Of a stretch of 64,000 nucleotides of DNA, positions 34,814 to 43,570 are shown piece after piece. Below the pieces are notes generated by a model. The model was not told where the DNA came from. It worked only from the letters and a program-made list of their open reading frames with translations, and ran no database searches. Within the stretch, counting starts at the first letter, position 1, and every line of letters starts with the position of its first letter. The DNA comes from BRH-c54 sp965284565 (lineage in GTDB: Bacteria > Bacteroidota > Bacteroidia > Flavobacteriales_E > Vicingaceae): NCBI GenBank assembly GCA_965284565.1, contig OZ260100.1:3224001-3288000 (forward strand), written 5' to 3'. Position numbers and translations under genes: made by a program.

Positions 34814-36138
34814 TTTTAAATCTAAACAAATCTTTTAAGTGGTTTTTTATAATATCACTAATATGGATATTAATTGATGGTATTCCTAGGAAATGGTTTT
34901 TATACGAATTAGCAGGACCTTTATTTTTTGTTAAGTATATACTTTTTAGCATCACCTATGGTTTATTTCTGCTCACTAAATACCCTATTCCAAAGCCAAA
35001 ACACTTGTACCAATTTTTAATATTATTATTTATTATTATATGTACAATTGGTTTTTTTAATAATAGATTAAATAACCCTATAATGGTAAGTATAGTTGGT
35101 GTAGTTATTCATTTATTGTTTCTTCCATTAATTCATGTAAATCAATATTTATTTAAGACATTTAATTCAATTATGTTATTGGCCAAAATAATAGCTTTTA
35201 TTAGCTTTCCTATTGGCATTCTTGGTGCAATACAGTATTACTTACCAGTCGATCATATCTTAAACGGCTTTACTAATGACGATCAATTAATTGCAAGAGC
35301 TGCAGGTTTCACAAGAGTTTCCTCTATTTTTTCATTTATGAAAATATACAATGCTTATTTATTGTTTAGCATCACTTTTTTAATGGGGATTATGTTGATT
35401 AAGCTATTAAGAAATGAAAGAATAATACTATATATTGCAGCTATGCTCATATTAATAATTAATATGTTTATGACTGCATCTAGATTACCAATAATGTTAA
35501 TGGGTATTAATATTTTCTTATTTGGTTGTTATGTATTTTTAAACTTTGTAAATCTAAGAAAAACTGTTTCCATAGTTTTTACATTAGGGTTTGTAATGGC
35601 TTTGTCCCTATATTCGACTACAGATGTGTTTAAAAACCCAGTAGACTCAACTATTAATAGGTTCGAAAAAGCAGAATCTAGACATAGAGGAGAAAGCACA
35701 GGGTTTACAGATGTTCAACTAAGACTGCAAGATCGTGTTGATATTTTTAAATTTAGTGACAATGCCGGTTGGTTAGGTTATGGAATAGGAATGACTTATC
35801 AAGGTGCTCAAGGTCTTATTAAAAAACCTATCCCTTTTTATTTTGAAGAAGAAGGAGAACGACTTGTTTTAGAATTTGGTATTATTGGAGGTATTATTAT
35901 TGTCTTAATGCGACTCTTTATTTTTCTGTTTTCTTTTAACATCTTAAAATGGTGTAAGAATATTGAAATTAAAATTTTATTAACTTCCTTAATATTTCTC
36001 ATTATTCCTCCCGTAATAACCATACAAATGACCACATTTAGTTATATGGAAAATTTTTTCTACTATTTTACCATAGGATTAATATTCGCTCTATACAAAA
36101 TCCAACAAAAAGAATTAATAACTAATTCTTCAAAATAA
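34810..36138 (+). CDS. O-antigen ligase/polymerase-like membrane protein (Wzy/WaaL type)
   Basis: 442 residues with about eleven membrane helices and one long outer loop (about 285-340: RFEKAESRHRGESTGFTDV, RLQDRVDIFKFSDNAGWLGYGIG, MTYQGAQG). The loop followed by LVLEFGIIGGIIIVLMRL is the pattern of Wzy_C/WaaL polymerases and ligases; a conserved GYGIG and Arg residues lie there. It would link repeat units or move the chain to its carrier on the periplasmic side. It is last in the plus-strand operon, overlapping the glycosyltransferase by four bases. Confidence 0.84.
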   Translation: MILNLNKSFKWFFIISLIWILIDGIPRKWFLYELAGPLFFVKYILFSITYGLFLLTKYPIPKPKHLYQFLILLFIIICTIGFFNNRLNNPIMVSIVGVVIHLLFLPLIHVNQYLFKTFNSIMLLAKIIAFISFPIGILGAIQYYLPVDHILNGFTNDDQLIARAAGFTRVSSIFSFMKIYNAYLLFSITFLMGIMLIKLLRNERIILYIAAMLILIINMFMTASRLPIMLMGINIFLFGCYVFLNFVNLRKTVSIVFTLGFVMALSLYSTTDVFKNPVDSTINRFEKAESRHRGESTGFTDVQLRLQDRVDIFKFSDNAGWLGYGIGMTYQGAQGLIKKPIPFYFEEEGERLVLEFGIIGGIIIVLMRLFIFLFSFNILKWCKNIEIKILLTSLIFLIIPPVITIQMTTFSYMENFFYYFTIGLIFALYKIQQKELITNSSK

Positions 36139-36142
36139 TTTA

Positions 36143-36952
36143 CTAACACTCATTTCTATTATTATCTAATACAGAAAATTCATTAACCCAATCCTTACTT
36201 TTTTCATATCCCAATTGGACAAGAATATCTCCCGCATACTCATTATAGACATTTGCACTTTCTAAAGTAAAATAATTTTTCCAATCACCTGTTTGTCCTC
36301 CTCCTTTTCTAAAAAATCCGGTATCTTTTTTTTGTCTTTTTTTAGAGGCTTCTAACGACCAGTATTCAACAGACTCATCAATACGACTATCATTTATTTC
36401 AATTTTAGGGGTTAAATGTTGAACTGATTTTATTAATGTTTGAGCTGTTTCTTTATGTAAATCTTCATATTTTAAAATCAAAAAATTATTCTCGATAGCT
36501 TTATTCACATGCGATTTATAATCAATAGTTGATTTATGATAGTTGATTAAAAATTTAATATATAATGGAAGAACTGATGTAATATTTTCCTTCGTTGGTG
36601 TTTCCCCTGAATAATCAATAAAATCTCTTTTCATTAATGATTGAGAAGCTTGATTTACCATTGTGAAATATCTTGAGATAATCGTATCCCTCCCATCTCG
36701 CACCAAATAAATTGACTTTTTTTGAAAATATGTTGTTGGTAAAAATCGATGCATATGATAAACTCTTGGCCCAAAAAATCGGTTGCCAGGAGTATATCTT
36801 GCAGGTAATTTAAAATCATAGTAATGCCTCAACATATTTTTCAACCAATTTGTACCACTTTTAGTATATCCTATCACATAAAACCCTTTATGTCCGATAT
36901 AAGCATCAAACAAAACAGGCATCCAATATAAAACTTGATCTTTCTTTAGCAT
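36143..36952 (-). CDS. sulfotransferase domain protein
   Basis: 269 residues. YVIGYTKSGTNWLKNMLRHYY holds the PAPS 5'-phosphosulfate loop, and KSIYLVRDGRDTIISRYFTMV the 3'-phosphate site. FLILKYEDLHKETAQTLIKSV and the late FFRKGGGQTGDWKNYFT are the substrate and cofactor (KGxxGxWK-like) blocks of carbohydrate sulfotransferases. It is better conserved than the first sulfotransferase at 30407 and is unrelated to it beyond the fold. It faces the polymerase gene with four bases between stops. Confidence 0.9.
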   Translation of the reverse strand: MLKKDQVLYWMPVLFDAYIGHKGFYVIGYTKSGTNWLKNMLRHYYDFKLPARYTPGNRFFGPRVYHMHRFLPTTYFQKKSIYLVRDGRDTIISRYFTMVNQASQSLMKRDFIDYSGETPTKENITSVLPLYIKFLINYHKSTIDYKSHVNKAIENNFLILKYEDLHKETAQTLIKSVQHLTPKIEINDSRIDESVEYWSLEASKKRQKKDTGFFRKGGGQTGDWKNYFTLESANVYNEYAGDILVQLGYEKSKDWVNEFSVLDNNRNEC

Positions 36953-36972
36953 AATTCACTTAAATAAAGAGC

Positions 36973-36980
36973 CAAATTTA
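36973..36980 (-). promoter_or_regulatory. -7 box for the second sulfotransferase
   Basis: TAAATTTG on the minus strand, exact TAnnTTTG, 20 bases before the start codon. Confidence 0.45.
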
Positions 36981-37007
36981 TACAAATATTCATAGTTTAT
37001 ACATTAT

Positions 37008-37225
37008 AACCTGAGTTCGATTATTATTTTAAAAATCAGATTTTAATAAAAGTTAATATACAAGGGACATTAGCTTTTATGAGAAAGCATTTTTGTTTTC
37101 CACTTCTAAACAACGATTTTCTGTCTAAAAATGCTTTGTAATAGCTCGCTATTGCTTTATCATTTTTAGTTGAAACTTACTATTTACAAGCGGTCTGGAT
37201 TCAAAATAATAATCGAACTCAGGTT
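37008..37225. mobile_element. MITE-like element with 23-base perfect terminal inverted repeats
   Basis: The ends, starting AACCTGAGTTCGATTATTAT, are a perfect 23-base inverted repeat (37008-37030 against 37203-37225). The flanks share TAT directly outside both ends, a candidate 3-base target duplication. The 172-base interior holds an AAAGCATTTTTGTTTTC / AAAAATGCTTT inverted pair but no transposase, so it would depend on an enzyme elsewhere. It sits in the 392-base gap 36953-37344; the part 37226-37344 shows no gene. Confidence 0.7.
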
Positions 37226-37344
37226 TATAAAAAAAGGTTGTGGGAAAAACTAATACTACGCTCATGAAACATATAAATCAAGGTTTTGATTATAAAATCA
37301 TCAAAAAAAAAGAGCGACCTAATTATTGCTAGTATTCCAAAAAA

Positions 37345-39270
37345 TTAACCTGCATCTAAAAATATTAAAGTATGATTGTCATATTTTGGGTTAATTGGTA
37401 GTAGAATTTGTTTTGATTTTAATTTGTTAATCCATTCTGGTAAAACCATATCATTATTAAAAATTAATACCTTTATATCGTTTTCAAAAATAAATTTTTT
37501 AACTGCTTCAAAAAACTGGTCATCATAATATGAATTAGGATTATAATTATTTTTTATACAAAACTGATGAAAAGGACCGCTTTCTATAAGTGATAGAATT
37601 TCTTTTAAATGGTCTGATTTATTTGGAAGTAAATTAGTATGAGTAGGTTGAATTATAGATACATTATAATTTAACTTATATGGACCTACTTCAAAACTCA
37701 TATAAGGAATAAATCTAATTGTATTTTTAGATGTAGCTTTTTTAACATCTTCAAAATAAAGTAACTTAGTGTTCTCATTAATTAATTTTATAGTTTTTTT
37801 CGTCATTAAAACACTTGCTTTATAACCTGAAATAGGAACATGAAAGCTTGATAGATTAGATAAATAAAAACCTAATATTACAAAAATGGCTACTAAAGAA
37901 GCAATATACTTACTTAATTTATTTTTTTCAAAAAACTGAATTAATCCGTAAAAACTAAGTGTAACAACACACCCTACAAAAGAAATATTAAATATTTGAT
38001 GCGAAAAAAAATTAAAATATAAAAGACTTCTAAAAATTATTCCCCCAATCATTAATAGAAATATAATAATTATTGAATACTCAATTTCAATATTTTTAAT
38101 AAATAAAAATACTTGATAAATTAAAATAATACTAAATATTATAAAAAACCACTTAAGCCAACCTATATAAATTATCAAATTATTGATAACATTTTTAACA
38201 TAAGTAATTGAAAAAAAATCAATCTTCTCAACAAAAGTATTATCAACATAACCTCCCGATTGTTTTGTAGTTATATTAATAAAATAAAAAAATATAAAAT
38301 ATAAGAGAAATATAAAAATACCTATTATAACTTTTAAATTATTTTTAATAGTAAAATTGAATAGGAACCTTTTTTTATAAATTATAACTATAAAAAACAC
38401 AATAAAGCCCATTATTGGTAATAAAATTATGTTGAATAAAATTGATATTGAAATCGCAAAAAATAAAAATAGATTGTTCTTAGATTTAACCCATTCAATT
38501 AAAATTAAAATTAATGTTATTGCATACAATCCTTTATGAAAATAGATGATATTTCTATTTATATCAAATTGAAAACCATCAAATGAGAATGTCAACCCTA
38601 CGATGTGAATAGATACAATCGCTAATATATATGTTATCCATTTAGGTGTTTTTGCCTTAAACATATACACTAAACATAATACACCAAATGTTGCTACAAA
38701 AGATGGATAAAAATATAAGTATGCCATAGTTGGAGGAATCCCTAAGTATAAAAAAGGAACTAAAATATAAATGTCAAAATAATGGTATAAAGATGGTGAT
38801 GAATCCATTCCATAGTTTACCATATAATTAAATGGCGATTCAACACCACTTTGTATTAAATTTTCTGCTATAGTTAGGTAATATGTATAATCTGTATATC
38901 CTGTAAGGATAAAATTGTTTGAAAAATATTCGTTTCTAAATAATTCTTCAATTGTAAATAATAAAAATAATCCTACTAATTTTAAAGATAACTTTAAAGC
39001 TAGTTTTAATCCCTTAACTGAAATAAATTCTAATGAAGGCTTTAAAAGAAAAATAATTAATATAAAAAAAACTAAAAAAATTGTCTTAGCCAGACTAGTT
39101 ATAATAGCAATAAATGATACAACAAGCAAAATCCCTATTAAAAATTGAATTGCAATATTGCTTGTATAGTTTTGAGTATAAATTTTACCTATAAAAAAAG
39201 ATAAAAAAAACAGTATAAAAACTATTATAAGTATCTTAACTAAAGGATAAATTCCAAAAATTTCAAACAT
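37345..39270 (-). CDS. large multi-pass membrane protein of unknown function
   Basis: 641 residues with about twelve to fourteen predicted helices across residues 5-480 and a C-terminal soluble part of about 160 residues (PHTNLL-like and NNDMVLPEWINKLKSKQI segments). The plan, with an early acidic loop ILTGYTDYTYYLTIAENLIQ and YHYFDIYILVPFLYLG, resembles GT-C glycosyltransferase-like membrane proteins seen in polysaccharide loci, but I cannot assign a family. The gene is visibly poorer in G and C than all its neighbours and stands alone between a MITE and a gene-poor gap, which suggests horizontal gain. Confidence 0.7.
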   Translation of the reverse strand: MFEIFGIYPLVKILIIVFILFFLSFFIGKIYTQNYTSNIAIQFLIGILLVVSFIAIITSLAKTIFLVFFILIIFLLKPSLEFISVKGLKLALKLSLKLVGLFLLFTIEELFRNEYFSNNFILTGYTDYTYYLTIAENLIQSGVESPFNYMVNYGMDSSPSLYHYFDIYILVPFLYLGIPPTMAYLYFYPSFVATFGVLCLVYMFKAKTPKWITYILAIVSIHIVGLTFSFDGFQFDINRNIIYFHKGLYAITLILILIEWVKSKNNLFLFFAISISILFNIILLPIMGFIVFFIVIIYKKRFLFNFTIKNNLKVIIGIFIFLLYFIFFYFINITTKQSGGYVDNTFVEKIDFFSITYVKNVINNLIIYIGWLKWFFIIFSIILIYQVFLFIKNIEIEYSIIIIFLLMIGGIIFRSLLYFNFFSHQIFNISFVGCVVTLSFYGLIQFFEKNKLSKYIASLVAIFVILGFYLSNLSSFHVPISGYKASVLMTKKTIKLINENTKLLYFEDVKKATSKNTIRFIPYMSFEVGPYKLNYNVSIIQPTHTNLLPNKSDHLKEILSLIESGPFHQFCIKNNYNPNSYYDDQFFEAVKKFIFENDIKVLIFNNDMVLPEWINKLKSKQILLPINPKYDNHTLIFLDAG

Positions 39271-39310
39271 TAATTGTTCTATTTATTTTCATAATTACTA
39301 ATTAATTTTA

Positions 39311-39323
39311 TTCACATTGTGAA
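39311..39323. promoter_or_regulatory. 13-base palindrome
   Basis: TTCACATTGTGAA is palindromic about its central T. It lies 41 bases upstream of the minus-strand membrane gene in the 335-base gap 39271-39605. No other feature of the gap stands out apart from the promoter at 39528. Confidence 0.3.
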
Positions 39324-39527
39324 TGCCACCATCACCTTATAATCCTCTGAAATTTCTCTATCGTAATAGTTAGTATGTACATATAAAATATTTTTATGAA
39401 CCCGATGATTCCTATACTTTATTTTCAGTGACTATTATATTTATACCCCTTTGTAAAAGCATAACAAATATAGTAAATATAATACAGTTGTCTAATCTCA
39501 AAGATTTAAACCTTTAAAAATAATCCA

Positions 39528-39555
39528 TTGTTTATTTAAATAATAAGTTAAATTT
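39528..39555 (+). promoter_or_regulatory. promoter of the 39.6-43.5 kb operon
   Basis: TTG (39528-39530), 17 bases, TAAATTTG (39548-39555) matches both boxes and the accepted spacing. It places the transcription start near 39562, so the ATG at 39606 rather than 39567 is the likely start of the first gene. Confidence 0.5.
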
Positions 39556-39605
39556 GTAAGATTAGATTGTTTTATACACCATCATCATTATTATTTTTTC
39601 ATTTA

Positions 39606-40586
39606 ATGAAAATTCTTTTTTTACATAGAACAAAATCATTCGGTGGCCATAGTTTTGAAGAATTGTTTACTACCATTAAACAACACCTTAAAAACTGTAT
39701 TTATGAAGACTTTTATGACAAAACCTATGCTTCCTTTTGGAGAAACCTAAAAGCTATAAAAAAAATGGAAAGTGATGTGATACATATCACTGGAGGGATT
39801 GGATATTATGCCCTGTTTTTACCAACCCATAAAACCATTTTAACAGTGCATGATACCAATCATTATGAATTCGATTTAAAAGGAATAAAAAAATGGTTAT
39901 ACGGTTGGTTAATCTATAAATTACCCATCAAAAATGTCAATTATGTTACAACTGTTTCTGAACACACTAAAAATAACTTAATTCGTTTTTTTAATATTGA
40001 CGAACATAAAATAAAGGTCATTCCTAATTGCTATCCCGCTGAATTTAAGCCAGTAGTTAAAGATAATTTTTCTAAACCTGTGCGAATTTTACAAATTGGA
40101 ACTAAAGCCAATAAAAATATCCCTCAACTAATAGAAGCTATAAAAGAGTTAAATATAGAACTCACTATTATAGGTAAGTTAAATGACGAATTAAAAAACA
40201 CCTTAAACCAGCACAAAATTGATTATGTAACTAAAGCTGATTTATCACGAAACGAAATTTATCAAGAATACATTAATACAGATATTGTTGCTTTTGTTTC
40301 TCTCCGTGAAGGTTTTGGTTTACCTATCATAGAAGCGAATGCCATTGGAAGAGTGGTCATTTCTTCCAACATTTCTTCTATGCCTGAAGTTGCTGGTAAT
40401 TCAGCCCATTTTGTAAATCCTTTAAATGTCTCAGATATAAAAGAAGGGATTGTGGAATTGATAGAAAACAAAACATATCGTTTGCAATTAATTCAAGACG
40501 GCTTTATAAATTCAACTAAATATAGCCCTAACAAAATTGCGGAAGAATACCGAAGTTTGTACCACCAAACAATAACAAAGCAGTGA
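39606..40586 (+). CDS. GT4-family glycosyltransferase
   Basis: About 326 residues from the ATG at 39606, which gives the natural start MKILFLHRTKSFGGHSFEEL; an upstream in-frame ATG at 39567 only adds a hydrophobic lead and is too close to the promoter. GT4 blocks: ILTVHDTNHYEFDLKGIKKW, YVTTVSEHTKNNLIRFF, VIPNCYPAEFKPV, RILQIGTKANKNIPQLIEAI and VSLREGFGLPIIEANAIGR with the E-x7-E pair. It begins a four-gene operon whose genes overlap or nearly touch. Confidence 0.88.
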   Translation: MKILFLHRTKSFGGHSFEELFTTIKQHLKNCIYEDFYDKTYASFWRNLKAIKKMESDVIHITGGIGYYALFLPTHKTILTVHDTNHYEFDLKGIKKWLYGWLIYKLPIKNVNYVTTVSEHTKNNLIRFFNIDEHKIKVIPNCYPAEFKPVVKDNFSKPVRILQIGTKANKNIPQLIEAIKELNIELTIIGKLNDELKNTLNQHKIDYVTKADLSRNEIYQEYINTDIVAFVSLREGFGLPIIEANAIGRVVISSNISSMPEVAGNSAHFVNPLNVSDIKEGIVELIENKTYRLQLIQDGFINSTKYSPNKIAEEYRSLYHQTITKQ

Positions 40587-41578
40587 AAGCAGAATTTGAG
40601 TATAAAGTCATCACAAAAGACAGTAATGAAGCGTATTTTAATCAACTACTCGAAAATGCAGCTTTGATTCACAATAGGAAAAAGGATAGCTTGGAATGGT
40701 TAAAATGGAAGTATTTTGACAGCCCTTTTGGCGAAAGTATTTGCGTTGTTGCTTTAACCAAAGACAACGAAATTGCAGGTGAAGTCACCTTTGGTCAATA
40801 TCAATATATGTTAAATGACAAAGTTATAAAATGTCTAATTTCTTACCAAACCATGGTTCATCCAAACCACCAAAAAAAAGGGTTGTTTAGTTCTTTAACA
40901 AAAGAAGTTCTTAAAATAGCTAAAAATAAAGGTATTGAACTTGTATTAAATTTTCCCAATAAAGCCAGTTATGCTCCTTTTGAAAAATTAAATTTCACAC
41001 CTATTAATCATATTGAAAACAGCGTTTTTTTTACAAAAAAAATCAGTACACTTTTTAATCTTTTATCCCTAAAAAAACCTTTTAATGCAACAACTATTAA
41101 CTCCATTAGTGACAAACAACTAACCTTATTTAATGAATTAAAAAACACTATAACTCCACTTAAAATAAAAGATATACTTACCCCAAATAGAACTCCTGAA
41201 TTTATAAAATGGAGGTATTTTACTTATCCGCTTTATGACTATCGCATTATAAATACAACATTAGGCTGGGCAATTATTAGACTTGGAAAAAGAGGTGGTT
41301 TAAATGAGGTACAAATTATGGAAATATTTCCAAATGATGAAATAACAATTAGTTTCATGAAGAAAATTCGCAAAACAATTATTTCAGAATTAAGCCCAAA
41401 CCTTATTTTGTTCAACCTATCAACAAATCACCCAATAAAACCTATTATAAAAAAATTAGGATTTTATTTTTTGCCACATAATATTAGTTTTTTTACTTAT
41501 GCTATTAATAAAAATAAGTGTAATTTGCTCAATAAAAAAAGTTGGTTAGTAACTGCAACCGAATTTCATAGATACTAA
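40583..41578 (+). CDS. GNAT-family acyltransferase
   Basis: 331 residues, starting at a GTG that overlaps the previous stop (GTGA). The acyl-CoA-binding motif A reads TMVHPNHQKKGLFSSLTKEVLKIAK, preceded by the IAGEVTFGQYQYMLN strand and followed by ELVLNFPNKASYAPFEKLNF. A second, more diverged half (about 180-331) contains EFIKWRYFTYPLYDYRI, echoing WLKWKYFDSPFGESI near residue 40, so the protein looks like a duplicated or two-domain GNAT. In this locus it may acylate an amino sugar. Confidence 0.82.
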   Translation: MKAEFEYKVITKDSNEAYFNQLLENAALIHNRKKDSLEWLKWKYFDSPFGESICVVALTKDNEIAGEVTFGQYQYMLNDKVIKCLISYQTMVHPNHQKKGLFSSLTKEVLKIAKNKGIELVLNFPNKASYAPFEKLNFTPINHIENSVFFTKKISTLFNLLSLKKPFNATTINSISDKQLTLFNELKNTITPLKIKDILTPNRTPEFIKWRYFTYPLYDYRIINTTLGWAIIRLGKRGGLNEVQIMEIFPNDEITISFMKKIRKTIISELSPNLILFNLSTNHPIKPIIKKLGFYFLPHNISFFTYAINKNKCNLLNKKSWLVTATEFHRY

Positions 41579-41583
41579 ATAAA

Positions 41584-42348
41584 TTGAAAAATCTCATTCG
41601 AAATACTATTTTATCAACACTTGGCAATTTTAAATCAGTAGCTAATGGTATACATATATTAAATAGCCACTACATTGGAAGAAACGATTTACCGCCAGCA
41701 ATCTTTCATGATTTATTAAAAAACCTCTCCAAACAGGCAGATTTTATAAATATTGAAGAAGCAGTAACTGCAATTAAAGAAAAGACACACCAAAATCAAA
41801 AACTAATTGCTTTTACTTTTGATGACGGATTTGAAGAATGCTACACCAAAATTGCTCCTGTACTTTCTGACTTTAACACCAACGCTGCTTTTTTTATCAA
41901 TCCCGGATTTATTGATGGTGATAAGGACTATCGTAAAAATTTTACTGAAAACATTGTTCATACCAACAAAGCACCAATGACATGGAAAATGATAAAAGAA
42001 TTACACCAGCAAGGTTTTATTATCGGCAACCATACTTTAAATCATATTAGGTTAGTTGGCTTGACTAATGAAGAATTATATCAACAAGTTACGGTTTCAA
42101 AAAATCGAATAGAAGAACAAATTAATGCTCCTTGCAATTATTTTGCATGGACCTATGGTAGAAATTATGATATTGATGAGAAAGCTTTAAATTATTGCCT
42201 TAACGAACATCAATATGTTTTTGGTGGTGATAATTACACCAACTATTTTTCATTTAATAATAGCGTTTTTAACCGAAGACATGTAGAAGGAAATTGGCCT
42301 ATATCACACATCAACTATTTTTTATCTAAACAAAAAAAATATTCATGA
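41584..42348 (+). CDS. polysaccharide deacetylase family protein (NodB homology)
   Basis: 254 residues starting at TTG, five bases after the acyltransferase stop. Motif 1 is IAFTFDDGFEECY with the catalytic and metal Asp pair (about residue 80), motif 2 is GNHTLNHIRL with the two metal-binding His, and motif 3 is FAWTYGRNYDIDE. It would remove acetyl groups from N-acetylated sugars. The pairing with an acyltransferase gene suggests that the N-acyl group of one sugar is exchanged. No signal peptide is evident. Confidence 0.9.
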   Translation: MKNLIRNTILSTLGNFKSVANGIHILNSHYIGRNDLPPAIFHDLLKNLSKQADFINIEEAVTAIKEKTHQNQKLIAFTFDDGFEECYTKIAPVLSDFNTNAAFFINPGFIDGDKDYRKNFTENIVHTNKAPMTWKMIKELHQQGFIIGNHTLNHIRLVGLTNEELYQQVTVSKNRIEEQINAPCNYFAWTYGRNYDIDEKALNYCLNEHQYVFGGDNYTNYFSFNNSVFNRRHVEGNWPISHINYFLSKQKKYS

Positions 42349-43478
42349 AACCTACCATCCTCATATTCATAGATTGGTATAAACCTGGCTACAAAGCTGG
42401 TGGACCTATTCGTTCGATAAGCAATATGGTGGATGCATTAAAGGATTATTTTCAATTTTATATTGTTACCCGAAATACCGATTATTTAGAAACTACCCCC
42501 TACTCTAACATCAATACCAACCAATGGAATAGTATTGATAACGCTCAGGTTTTTTATTTGTCTAAAGAAAATACCAAACGAAATACAATACATGCTTTAA
42601 TAGATGAAGTTCAACCCGACATAGTATATTGCAACAGTTTTTATTCTCTCTATTTTTCGTTGATCCCAATTTATTATGTAAAAAAGAAAAACATTAAAAC
42701 CATTTTGGCTGTAAGAGGAATGTTATCAAAAGGCTCGTTGGGAGTAAAAAAAACAAAGAAGAAAGTTTTTAGTCAGTTTATTAAATGGGTAGGATTATTC
42801 CGAAACATTACTTTTCATGCTACTATCGATGAAGAAAAAAAAGACATAGAATCAGTTTTTGGAAAAAACACCAAAATTGTTGTTGCTAATAATCTTCCTG
42901 AACAAAAAACAAGAACATTTACTATAAAAACTAAACCTGAAAAAACCTTAAAACTTGTTTCAATTGCCCGAATCGCTCCCGAAAAAAACACTTTGTATGC
43001 TATTAATGTGCTGAAAAAATGCCACCAAAACATACTTTTTGATATTTACGGTCCCATCTACAATCAGGAATATTGGAACGAATGTTTGAAAGCCATTAGC
43101 GAACTACCCATTAATATTAAAGTAAATTATAAAGGTGCTTTGCCTCACCACGAAATTGATGCTAGCCTACAACAATACCATGCACTTTTCTTACCTTCAA
43201 CTGGCGAAAATTTCGGGCATATAATTGTTGAAGCCATGGCGAATGCTTGTGTACCGATAATTTCCAACAAAACTCCTTGGAAAAATTTAGCTACTAATAA
43301 TATTGGTTTTGATATTGACTTAACAACACCTGAAGACTTTGCACAAGCAATAGACACATTAGCTTTAATGGACGAAAAAACATTTAATAAAATGGCTAAA
43401 AATGCTTTTCATTATGCCAAACAAATAAGTAATAATCAATCATTAACTGAACAATACAAACAACTTTTTCAATTGTAA
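42345..43478 (+). CDS. GT4-family glycosyltransferase
   Basis: 377 residues, overlapping the deacetylase gene by four bases. WYKPGYKAGGPIRSISNMVDAL contains the acceptor-side GGP loop; KTILAVRGMLSKGSLGVKKTKKK, LKLVSIARIAPEKNTLYAINV, DIYGPIYNQEYWNECL and LPSTGENFGHIIVEAMANAC (E-x7-E) complete the GT-B plan. It closes the run of polysaccharide-assembly genes before a 92-base gap and the carbamoyltransferase. Confidence 0.9.
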   Translation: MKPTILIFIDWYKPGYKAGGPIRSISNMVDALKDYFQFYIVTRNTDYLETTPYSNINTNQWNSIDNAQVFYLSKENTKRNTIHALIDEVQPDIVYCNSFYSLYFSLIPIYYVKKKNIKTILAVRGMLSKGSLGVKKTKKKVFSQFIKWVGLFRNITFHATIDEEKKDIESVFGKNTKIVVANNLPEQKTRTFTIKTKPEKTLKLVSIARIAPEKNTLYAINVLKKCHQNILFDIYGPIYNQEYWNECLKAISELPINIKVNYKGALPHHEIDASLQQYHALFLPSTGENFGHIIVEAMANACVPIISNKTPWKNLATNNIGFDIDLTTPEDFAQAIDTLALMDEKTFNKMAKNAFHYAKQISNNQSLTEQYKQLFQL

Positions 43479-43521
43479 GAGGAATTACTAATTTAGCAAC
43501 TTAAATTTTAAAAATAAAAAA

Positions 43522-43554
43522 GTAGAAAAATTTGCGGTAATCTGCAAAATCTAC
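43522..43554 (+). promoter_or_regulatory. imperfect hairpin before the carbamoyltransferase gene
   Basis: GTAGAAAAATTTGC and GCAAAATCTAC flank GGTAATCT, giving a stem with a small mismatch, 17 bases before the ATG. It could be a leader structure or a remnant of a palindromic repeat; it has no T-run, so it is not a good terminator. Confidence 0.3.
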
Positions 43555-43570
43555 TGGAAATAATAAAAGC

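Noticed and set aside
36143..36952. Second sulfotransferase as a duplicate of the first
   Set aside because: The two share only the PAPS-binding fold; their motifs and lengths differ too much for a recent duplication.
37040..37190. Open frame inside the MITE on the minus strand
   Set aside because: About 40 codons with no recognisable transposase motif; too short to be the mobilising enzyme.
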